Assembly (NCBI GenBank): GCA_007123785.1
Contig: SLGL01000190.1
Span: 1-26,791, forward strand
DNA from: Balneolaceae bacterium
GTDB taxonomy: Bacteria > Bacteroidota > Rhodothermia > Balneolales > Balneolaceae
DNA length: 26,791 bases
Reading direction: 5' to 3'
Part shown: piece by piece, positions 15,341-22,266 of the stretch
How the letters are laid out: every line of letters begins with the position of its first letter
Position numbering within the stretch: position 1 is the stretch's first letter
The notes under the pieces: generated by a model
What the model saw: only the letters and a program-made list of their open reading frames with translations
The model's database searches: none
What the model was told of the DNA's origin: nothing
Program-made: the position numbers and the translations under genes

Positions 15341-16360
15341 ATGCCTCTAAAACAAGTTGAAGTTACAATTCCAAAGCAGGGCAAGGGCTCCATAGAAAAA
15401 CTTGTTGAAGGAGATTTCATCATTGATTACTGGCAAGGGAAGCTTACGGGTCCATCCGAAAATTACCTTGTTAAAGTGCTGATTGATGCTAACGATGGCG
15501 AACAGTTTCTTGACAATGCTGAACAACTTTTGGGAAGTCATGAAGGGTTCCGCATTATTATGACACCAGTGGATGCAACGATCCCTCGTATCAAGGAGCC
15601 TGAAAAAGAAGTTGAGGAAAAAGAACCTCTTCAACCCTGGAAGCAACCATTAAAAGGATTGCGTGTAAGTCGTGAGGAGCTTTTCACTTCAATTTCAGAC
15701 GGTATCGCATTGAACCGGATATACATAGCGATGGTTATACTTTCTACCATTGTTGCTGCACTCGGTATTCTGAGAGATAATACAGCTGTAGTAATTGGTG
15801 CAATGGTTATTGCTCCAATTCTCGCTCCCAATATCGGATTAGCCCTGGCCACTACCCTTGGAGATTATGAATTAGGTATCAAGTCACTGAGAACAAACCT
15901 GGCCGGACTTTCAATTGCTTTTGTGATTTCTGTCATTTTTGGTTTCTTCATGAATGTTGATATTACAAACTATGAGATAGCTATTCGGACAGAAGTTCAT
16001 CTTTCCGATATCAGCCTGGCTTTGGCGTCTGGTGCAGCTGGTGTATTGGCGTATACTGTTGGTATGTCAGCGGCAGTTATCGGCGTTATGGTAGCTGTGG
16101 CTCTGCTTCCGCCTCTTGTGACTGCCGGACTTCTGCTGGGGAATATGCAGTGGAGCTATTCAGTTTTGGCTTTTGTGTTGCTCATGACTAATATTATATG
16201 CGTGAACCTTGCAGCGGTTGCAACATTTATTATCCAGGGGGTGCGTCCCAGAACCTGGTATGAGACCAAGACTGCCAAAAAAACAAATAAAATTGCCCTG
16301 ATTATTTGGGTCACACTCTTAATAATATTAGCTGTAATTATCTTTTTTACCAATATGTAA
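15341..16360 (+). CDS. DUF389 family membrane protein
   Basis: This 339-residue protein belongs to the DUF389 family, whose molecular function is not established. The N-terminal 90 residues form a ferredoxin-like soluble domain (PLKQVEVTIPKQG, NYLVKVLIDAND, FRIIMTPVDATIP). A charged linker rich in E, K and P leads to the core SREELFTSISDGIALNRIYI. The conserved membrane motif NTAVVIGAMVIAPILAPNIG follows, and later VIGVMVAVALLPPLVTAG. About six to seven helices are visible, ending with an IALIIWVTLLIILAVIIFF helix. The frame opens at TTG 15314, but ATG 15341 matches the usual family start, a few residues before the first beta strand. No regulator or partner is evident besides the possible small ORF upstream. 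Confidence 0.88.
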   Translation: MPLKQVEVTIPKQGKGSIEKLVEGDFIIDYWQGKLTGPSENYLVKVLIDANDGEQFLDNAEQLLGSHEGFRIIMTPVDATIPRIKEPEKEVEEKEPLQPWKQPLKGLRVSREELFTSISDGIALNRIYIAMVILSTIVAALGILRDNTAVVIGAMVIAPILAPNIGLALATTLGDYELGIKSLRTNLAGLSIAFVISVIFGFFMNVDITNYEIAIRTEVHLSDISLALASGAAGVLAYTVGMSAAVIGVMVAVALLPPLVTAGLLLGNMQWSYSVLAFVLLMTNIICVNLAAVATFIIQGVRPRTWYETKTAKKTNKIALIIWVTLLIILAVIIFFTNM

Positions 16361-16445
16361 TCACCCAAAACATTAGTATTTCTAACCTGCATTTCGTTTC
16401 ACGCTTGTCCCGACCTATCAATACTGGACAGGCACGTTATGAAAT

Positions 16446-16610
16446 CTTCCGATTGATGCGGATGTTTTGTCTCGGAAATGGCTTGCTGAGGAGACTGGTT
16501 TTGGCGTCTCGAAACATATCCTTGAGGCTTACGCTGCACCAGATAAAGCATTGGGAGACGAGTCGTGTCTTTTTAATGCGAACACGGTTGATTTTCAGCT
16601 GAAGGACTGA
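16446..16610 (+). pseudogene. Probable gene relic (C-terminal fragment without a start)
   Basis: A frame of 54 sense codons after an in-frame TGA (16440-16442) ends at TGA 16608-16610. Its translation is protein-like: LPIDADVLSRKWLAEETGFG, then helical HILEAYAAPDKALGDE, then NTVDFQLKD. It has balanced composition and no start codon near its beginning. The same frame upstream of the TGA reads VPTYQYWTGTL, which could be further remnant. I do not recognise the parent family. Either it is the decayed tail of a deleted gene or a chance frame; the protein-like composition favours the former. Confidence 0.33.
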
Positions 16611-16658
16611 ATTCTGCCAATTTTTATTCTAAATAAAAAAGTTGAGTTGACTTTTATT

Positions 16659-16693
16659 TCAATTTCATGTTAATTAGATTAAAATGAAATTGA
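16659..16693. promoter_or_regulatory. Inverted repeat upstream of the TetR gene, candidate operator
   Basis: TCAATTTCAT (16659-16668) and ATGAAATTGA (16684-16693) are perfect 10-bp arms with a 15-nt spacer, 26 bp before the TetR start codon. A TTGACT at 16647-16652 sits just upstream and could be a -35-like box. TetR regulators usually bind such palindromes over their own promoters, so autoregulation of the TetR-glycosyltransferase operon is a reasonable inference. Confidence 0.5.
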
Positions 16694-16718
16694 GGCTTAA
16701 ATATAGACATCCATCAAT

Positions 16719-17312
16719 TTGAAGGATAAAACGCGATCATATCAAAAAAAAGCACGTGCTGAGTCTGAAAAAGAGACGGGTGAAGCAATTCTGGATGCAG
16801 CCTTAAAAGCTTTTTCCAATGAACTTTTCGACCGGGTCACTCTTCAGCAGATCGCAAGCGATAGCGGGGTTACGGTTCAAACAGTGATACGGCGATTTGG
16901 TTCAAAAGAAGAGCTGTTTGAGCACCTTGCAAACCGTGAAGGCAAGCGAATAATCGCAGACCGTGAGGTCCCGGAGGATGAGGGTATATCGGCCGCACTG
17001 GCTGCCCTCGTGAAGCACTATGAACGCGATGGCGATATGATGATCAACTTCATATGCCAGGAGCAGCATTTTGAACCGATAAGAAAAATTGTTGAAAGGG
17101 GCCGCGAGGTACACCGGAAATGGGTGAAAACGCACTGCCGGAATCTATTATCCGGTATTAATGGCAAGGAAAAAGAGCGAATTTTCCATGCCACGATTAC
17201 GGCTACAGACCTTTACACCTGGAAACTGCTCCGGCGTGATTATGGACTGGAATCGAATGAAGTTCTCGAAATTATGCAAAAAATATTAAACGGACTAAAT
17301 GGAGGTAAATGA
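16719..17312 (+). CDS. TetR/AcrR family transcriptional regulator
   Basis: This 197-residue DNA-binding repressor has an N-terminal helix-turn-helix at about 20-67: ILDAALKAFSNELFDRVTLQ, then IASDSGVTVQTVIRRFGSKEELFEHL, which is the classical TetR pattern. The C-terminal ligand-binding half is helical and of normal length. The start is TTG 16719; no ATG is available after the upstream in-frame stop (16704). Its stop overlaps the start of the glycosyltransferase gene (TGATG at 17310-17314), so the two are translationally coupled. A perfect 10-bp-arm inverted repeat lies upstream and may be its operator. The inducer is unknown but may be the glycosyltransferase acceptor. Confidence 0.9.
   Translation: MKDKTRSYQKKARAESEKETGEAILDAALKAFSNELFDRVTLQQIASDSGVTVQTVIRRFGSKEELFEHLANREGKRIIADREVPEDEGISAALAALVKHYERDGDMMINFICQEQHFEPIRKIVERGREVHRKWVKTHCRNLLSGINGKEKERIFHATITATDLYTWKLLRRDYGLESNEVLEIMQKILNGLNGGK
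17301..17305 (+). promoter_or_regulatory. Shine-Dalgarno GGAGG deciding the glycosyltransferase start
   Basis: GGAGG lies inside the end of the TetR gene, six bases before ATG 17312 and only three before ATG 17309. It is a rare canonical site in this window and favours 17312 as the start. Confidence 0.6.
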
Positions 17313-18538
17313 TGTCATCCATACTTTTTTACACATCACCTGCCCGCGGGCATCTGTTCCCTGTTCTCGGTGCAGCTATTGAACTGCGATCACGCGGGCA
17401 TGAAATCCATGTACGAACACTTGCTTCCGAGGTAGAACGAGTGCGTTCCCTCGGAATGAGTGCCGAACCGATTGCACAGAAAGTTGAATCTCGCGAAATG
17501 GACGACTGGAAGGGCAACAGTCCGATAAAGGCAGTGGAACTGGCCATGAAAACATTCTGCGACAGGTCTGTCCCTGAAGTTAATGATGTGCAGCAAGCCA
17601 TAAAAAAGAGCGCTGCAGATGTACTTGTGGTAGATACGAACAGCTGGGGAGCACAGGCCGTGGCGGAATCGTCCGGCCTGCCGTGGGCAGTGTTTCAGCC
17701 CTATTTCACATTTCTTCCTGCACCGGGGATCCCGCCATTTGGTCCGGGATTTGCCCGTATGAACGGTGTAATTGGTGGAATTCGAAACAAATTTGTAGGT
17801 AAAATACTTTTTTCAAAACTGAATAAAATCGCTTTGCCCGAACTCAACAAAACCCGTTTTCGTCTGGGTCTCGAAACGTTTACTTCTATTGAAGAAATGA
17901 TTTTACGCCCGCCGCGGCTAATCTATTTTACAACCAAAGCCCTTGAATATCCGCGTGAGAATTGGCCAGATAATTTCCGTTTTGTGGGTCCCGGGCTTTG
18001 GGCCCCGGATGCAGAGTCTCCTGCATGGCTGGAAGAGACAGACAGGCCGATTGTACTTGTAACCTGTTCCACAGAGCTGCAAAATGACCGTCCAATTGTG
18101 GAGGTTGCATTGGAAACGTTACCGAAAAAAGGATTTTTTGTTGTGGCTACCAGTGCGGCTTATCCTCCCGAAGAACTGGTGGCTACTGCTTTGCCAAACA
18201 CACGGGTCGAACGGTTTATTCCACACGAACCCGTTGTGGAGCGCGCTGCGGTTGTGATCTGTCATGGAGGTATGGGTATTACCCAGCGGGCATTATCACA
18301 CGGAATTCCTGTAGTGGTGATTCCCTTCGGCAGAGATCAGCTTGAGGTGGCACGACGGGTTGAATTTGCCGGAGTTGGTATAAGGTTGCTGCCCAAAAAC
18401 CTGAATAGTAAAACCCTGAACGATGCCGTACAAAAGGCTCTTAAAATGAAAGAGAAAGCAGATCTAATGGCACGGGAAATGGCCGCATCCGGTGGCAGCA
18501 GCTTGGCTGCTGATACAATAGAAGAGCTATTGAACTGA
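17312..18538 (+). CDS. GT1 family glycosyltransferase (macrolide/UDP-glucosyl-transferase-like)
   Basis: This protein of about 408 residues is a GT-B glycosyltransferase that should move a sugar from a nucleotide donor to a small lipophilic acceptor. The N-terminal catalytic-His motif is SPARGHLFPVLG. The C-terminal donor-binding motif runs from FIPHEPVVERAAVVICHGGM through GITQRALSHGIPVVVIPFGR, DQLEVARRVEFAGVGIRL, as in MGT/OleD-type enzymes. Length is normal for the family. It is the second gene of an operon with a TetR regulator, a pairing often seen for resistance or detoxification genes; inactivation of a macrolide-like or phenolic compound is possible but not shown by sequence. An ATG at 17309 is the alternative start. 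Confidence 0.9.
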   Translation: MSSILFYTSPARGHLFPVLGAAIELRSRGHEIHVRTLASEVERVRSLGMSAEPIAQKVESREMDDWKGNSPIKAVELAMKTFCDRSVPEVNDVQQAIKKSAADVLVVDTNSWGAQAVAESSGLPWAVFQPYFTFLPAPGIPPFGPGFARMNGVIGGIRNKFVGKILFSKLNKIALPELNKTRFRLGLETFTSIEEMILRPPRLIYFTTKALEYPRENWPDNFRFVGPGLWAPDAESPAWLEETDRPIVLVTCSTELQNDRPIVEVALETLPKKGFFVVATSAAYPPEELVATALPNTRVERFIPHEPVVERAAVVICHGGMGITQRALSHGIPVVVIPFGRDQLEVARRVEFAGVGIRLLPKNLNSKTLNDAVQKALKMKEKADLMAREMAASGGSSLAADTIEELLN

Positions 18539-18555
18539 TTCTCAGTTATTTATCA

Positions 18556-18614
18556 TCATCGGATGAGTATTTTGGGATCATTCAGTGTTTGGGCGATAAG
18601 CACTCATCCGATGA
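18556..18614. terminator. Long-spaced 13-bp inverted repeat between convergent genes
   Basis: TCATCGGATGAGT (18556-18568) and ACTCATCCGATGA (18602-18614) are perfect 13-bp arms with a 33-nt interior. It sits between the convergent glycosyltransferase and DoxX-like genes, so it could end both transcripts. No T-tract follows on either strand, so a classical intrinsic terminator is not shown; a repeat remnant is the alternative. Confidence 0.4.
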
Positions 18615-18631
18615 ATTGTGAGGGCAATAGA

Positions 18632-19081
18632 TCAGGACTCTTCCTTTTCTTTAACGGAGAGAGAAAAGCCCCGGTCTATGCCAAAATGATCATGTTGGGT
18701 ATTCGATAATAGAAGATAGACTCCGATTCCGTAAATCATAATGTTAGCGGCTGTACCGAAGTTCGATTGTAAAATCACCCCGAAAGCAAGGCTTGCAAGT
18801 AGTAAACCCATTATGGTAAGTCCCCAGCGGGTTTTCCATCCCAGAATCAGCATCACACCGATGACTGTTTCGGTAAATACAATGATGTAAGCATATAGAA
18901 ATACAAATGTTTCAGGAAGAAAAGTTTCTGCAAAGTTATCGGCCATGCCGTTTGCAAAATTTTGGAGTTCGGGAATTCGTACTATACTGCGTCCAAGCAT
19001 ATTAATGCCGAGCATCAGGCGTAGTAGTGCAAATCCTATACGGCGGTCAATTGCTGTTGGAGTCAGATCAGATAGAGACAT
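18632..19081 (-). CDS. DoxX-like small membrane protein
   Basis: This 149-residue protein has four predicted transmembrane helices with the DoxX-type layout: FALLRLMLGINMLGRSIVRI in helix 1, a loop with NFANGMADNFAETFLPE, ETVIGVMLILGWKTRWGLTI across helices 2-3, then NIMIYGIGVYLLL. DoxX proteins are linked to quinone-dependent oxidation or redox homeostasis, but the family is functionally mixed. The start is ATG 19081. It is transcribed alone, convergent with the glycosyltransferase gene. The C-terminal tail HDHFGIDRGFSLSVKEKEES is polar and likely cytoplasmic. Confidence 0.82.
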   Translation of the reverse strand: MSLSDLTPTAIDRRIGFALLRLMLGINMLGRSIVRIPELQNFANGMADNFAETFLPETFVFLYAYIIVFTETVIGVMLILGWKTRWGLTIMGLLLASLAFGVILQSNFGTAANIMIYGIGVYLLLSNTQHDHFGIDRGFSLSVKEKEES

Positions 19082-19192
19082 ATTGGCCAGTTTTTATTAA
19101 GAGCAAGTTTCAGGAGTTGGTCTGCCTTGAATGCAAGCAGACTATGGGCTAATTAGCCCTTGATAATAACTATTATTTTGAATGATGTAAAT

Positions 19193-19213
19193 TTGGTGAG
19201 ATATCCGGGTTAG
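19193..19213 (-). repeat. Half-copy of dispersed palindrome (family B copy 4)
   Basis: On the plus strand TTGGTGAGATATCCGGGTTA followed by G. Its complement shares 15 of 17 positions with the left arm of the full palindrome at 8463-8479 (CCCG..T.TCTCACCAA), and its 13-mer 19201-19213 is identical to 10475-10487. The surrounding spacer 19082-19373 has no gene I can support. Confidence 0.45.
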
Positions 19214-19373
19214 TATTTTTAATGTGAACAGCGAATCGATTTCTTCCGATAAGTTTGTTCGGGACATTGTCAACCAAAATCCAGGTAAGGGTTGCAATTT
19301 GTATATTAAAAATAGAAATACTGACAACTTCTCATTTTATTATCAGACTCATCGGCCCTGACCAGCAGATCTG

Positions 19374-21896
19374 TTACTCCGCCAGTTTGTTTTCAATCAA
19401 ACGCAAGATTGTACTGTCATCCAGGTAGGGGCGCAGGTAAGTTCCAGGACAGGATGTATCTGCCCAGTCATAATGACCGAAAATGTCATCTGTACTGAGG
19501 CCATATTTTTGAATGGCGTAGACCATCATTTCGGTAATGGCCTCTATTTGTGCTTCCGTTGGTTCCTGCAGGTTGTAGTTCCCCATTACGCTGATTAGTA
19601 GATGTCCCCTTGGATCATAACTGGTATTGGTTTCTCCGGCAAAATTTGGATCCCGCCCTTCGTAAATAGTCCCGTCCAGGCCGATGAGGTAATGGTAAGG
19701 TACATCCCACCAATTTTGTTCTTCGGCACCCCATTCATATAGTCCGCGAAGCACCGATATCGCATCATCATCTTTGGTGAGTGGCTCGGTACTGCCGGTG
19801 TGGTGCAGGGTGATTTTATTGATACGGTGTGGTACTCTAAAGCGGTCAGATACTGTGCCGGTTTCTCTCATCGCTGCCCGGTCCACAGGAAGTGAAGCCA
19901 CTGTAGCGATTTCAAACTGAGAGAGGCCATTTTCAAAATTCAGATCGAGCAGCCCGATGTGGTAGCCATACCAGTTAAATGCTTCCCCTTTTTGGATAGA
20001 CTTGCTTTCGGAAACTCCGTTTCGATAGAGCTGAATGCGAATAGTCTGGCTTTCCCTGCGTCGGGCTTCTTCATCGTCTATTCCGTGAACCGGCGCTTTG
20101 AAGAGATGATCAGGGGCAACAGCCGACCGCAGCATTCTTGAAACCACAAGCGTGAGGTCACGGAATTGAAGGGTATCTCCCTGAGACAGGTTACGCCGAA
20201 TAGCAGTGGCTTTGTAACCGCCCGGTTCGGTTTGAGCCCATTCGCTTCGTTTGACAATATCTGGTGGTTTAATGGTGGTGGTGTCGTTGATTACCGATTT
20301 AACCTGATCTTGCAAAACATCGACTATATCGCTTTCCAGTCCTATTCGGTTTACCGCTGATACATATATTTTGTCTGGCCGGAGCATCGCTTCTCCTCCA
20401 TGGAAAACTGTTTCTATACGTTGTCCGGGTATCACCTCAACCTCCCAGCGGCCATTTTTTTTAGTTCTTAATACCCACCAGCTAACATTATCACCCGGTA
20501 CAGGCTGAAGGTGTAGAGCCCAGTGATCTCCGTAATCTCGTATGGAGGTTTCAGGAGGAGATGGAATCCCTCCGTAGTCCATCCAGGGAGAAGCGGGAAT
20601 GAGTGAGGTAAGCGAATGAACTCCCGATGAGAATTTCCGGTTAAACTGATCGGGATTTTCGAGAAAGGCACGCATACTGAAATGAACTGCTCCGGTAACT
20701 TCGGGGAAACCTCTTGCAGTATATACCTGGCCGGTAATTTCTTCATGAGGCCAGGTTACATTTTCGGTCCATATACGGCTGGTGTATATTCCAGGCCAGA
20801 TGTGGCGTCCGTGGCCATTTTGTTCAACCCACCACTGCAAAACAACGGGAAAAGGCTGTGGTGTCTGATCGATACGGTAGTAGATTTGAGGGGTGAGATA
20901 ATCTACCCAGCCCTCTTTTAGCCAAAGGCGGGCGTCGGCATAAAGTTCTTCGTATGCATCAAAGCCGGTAGTGTGTTTGGGATAGCCCGGGCGCCAGATT
21001 CCGAACGGACTGATGCCAAACTTTATGTGCGGTTTCTTCTTTTTTATTTGTTCTGAAAGTTCTTTCATTAACAAATTCACGTTATTTCTCCGCCAGTCGC
21101 CCCGGGAGAGGGTGTTTCCAGTTTCCCGGGCTCGCCGCCAGCTTTCATCATCGGGAAAATCATTGCCTCCGTCGTAGGAAGGGTAGGGGTAGAAATAATC
21201 ATCAAAATGAACTCCGTCAATATCATATCGCTCCACTACATCCATGATGACACGAATTGTGTGCTCTTTAACTTCGGGCTGTCCTGGATCCATCCACAAA
21301 AAATTCCCATATCTGTGTACATAATCAGGGTTCGTTCTGCTGATATGATCCGGTGAAATCTCCGACCGGTTCGTCGGGTGAAGCGCTCTGTAGGGGTTGA
21401 ACCAGGCGTGGAGCTCCAGCCCTCGTTTGTGTGCTTCATTTACGGCAAACTCAAGCGGATCGTAGTAGGGAAGAGGTGACCGTCCCATTCGGCCGGTAAG
21501 GTAGTAGGACCAGGGTTCGTAGGGTGAATAATAGAGTGCATCGGCGGCCGGCCGGACCTGAAGAATCACCGCATTAAAATGGAGTGCAGCGGCGCGATCC
21601 AGAATTTTGATCATTTCCTCTTTTTGCTGAGAAACAGGCAGTCCGGGCTGAGAAGGCCAGTCAATATTAGCAACTGTGGCCACCCAAACAGCCCGGAACT
21701 CTTTTTGAGGCTTAAGGTGAGCTTCATACTCAACTATTGGCAGGGTTTCGGTAACAGGAAGGTCCTCTTCAGCCTCATCAGGTATTATTTCGGATTCCGG
21801 TTCATGTACCGTTGGTTCGGGGGTACGGCAACCGAAAACAAGAATCAGCAAACTTGAAAGTATAAAGAGCCAAAAGAATTGTTTTTTCTGATACAT
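19374..21896 (-). CDS. Lipoprotein fusing GHL10 glycosidase and zinc peptidoglycan amidase
   Basis: This 840-residue protein starts with a lipoprotein signal (hydrophobic stretch, FGC with C23). A GHL10 (DUF187, YngK/DigH-like) glycoside hydrolase domain covers about 65-430: FRAVWVATVANIDWPSQPGL near the start, HAWFNPYRA, and catalytic-region DGVHFDDYFYPYP with D232/D233. A fibronectin-like linker and an unassigned beta-rich domain follow (about 430-680). A PGRP/amidase_2 domain covers about 690-840, with zinc ligands from TLHHTG (H698/H699), GHYDW (H808) and SCPG (C816), and WDVPYHYLIG. The amidase should cut stem peptides from muramic acid; E. coli DigH of the same glycosidase family cuts peptide-free glycan strands. 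ATG 21896 is preferred to TTG 21905. It acts in the periplasm, probably in cell-wall turnover or division. Confidence 0.9.
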   Translation of the reverse strand: MYQKKQFFWLFILSSLLILVFGCRTPEPTVHEPESEIIPDEAEEDLPVTETLPIVEYEAHLKPQKEFRAVWVATVANIDWPSQPGLPVSQQKEEMIKILDRAAALHFNAVILQVRPAADALYYSPYEPWSYYLTGRMGRSPLPYYDPLEFAVNEAHKRGLELHAWFNPYRALHPTNRSEISPDHISRTNPDYVHRYGNFLWMDPGQPEVKEHTIRVIMDVVERYDIDGVHFDDYFYPYPSYDGGNDFPDDESWRRARETGNTLSRGDWRRNNVNLLMKELSEQIKKKKPHIKFGISPFGIWRPGYPKHTTGFDAYEELYADARLWLKEGWVDYLTPQIYYRIDQTPQPFPVVLQWWVEQNGHGRHIWPGIYTSRIWTENVTWPHEEITGQVYTARGFPEVTGAVHFSMRAFLENPDQFNRKFSSGVHSLTSLIPASPWMDYGGIPSPPETSIRDYGDHWALHLQPVPGDNVSWWVLRTKKNGRWEVEVIPGQRIETVFHGGEAMLRPDKIYVSAVNRIGLESDIVDVLQDQVKSVINDTTTIKPPDIVKRSEWAQTEPGGYKATAIRRNLSQGDTLQFRDLTLVVSRMLRSAVAPDHLFKAPVHGIDDEEARRRESQTIRIQLYRNGVSESKSIQKGEAFNWYGYHIGLLDLNFENGLSQFEIATVASLPVDRAAMRETGTVSDRFRVPHRINKITLHHTGSTEPLTKDDDAISVLRGLYEWGAEEQNWWDVPYHYLIGLDGTIYEGRDPNFAGETNTSYDPRGHLLISVMGNYNLQEPTEAQIEAITEMMVYAIQKYGLSTDDIFGHYDWADTSCPGTYLRPYLDDSTILRLIENKLAE

Positions 21897-22266
21897 CCGG
21901 CACAAAGTTCAGGTAAATTATTACAGGGGGAAGATAGTACGGGTTTTAATGATAAAACTCTATTGGCTTTTATAAAGTGTGATGCCGGAGTAATTTTTTT
22001 GTCTCATTTCGATTGTAATCCTGTTAAATTTGCCATTTTGAATGCATCCGTTTGCAAACAGCCGTTACTTGTTATCTATCAGATAATTTTTATTGGAAAA
22101 GCCCCTTTTTATTAAAATCATTAAAGAAGAGATATTGGCCCCTGAAACTAATATCTGCAGGCCTGCCACTGCTGACAGCTGATAGCTTTTAGCTAAAAAC
22201 CATTTTATAACGTCACATATTTTATACAGACAAAGCTCTACTGTAGCACCATTCTTTTGAAACCAT
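21897..22266. other. Spacer between sensor kinase and glycosidase-amidase genes
   Basis: No supported gene. It should contain the 3' end of the kinase transcript and the promoter of the lipoprotein gene. A perfect 12-bp palindrome TTTTAGCTAAAA (22187-22198) follows short repeats of AGCTGAT-like sequence (22169-22186). A weak AAAAG/CTTTT stem near 22096-22108 has no clear T-tract. Confidence 0.3.

Noticed and set aside
16306..16602. 98-residue plus-strand frame after DUF389
   Set aside because: It overlaps the DUF389 C-terminus and is not protein-like; another frame of the same DNA (16446-16610) looks more like a coding relic.
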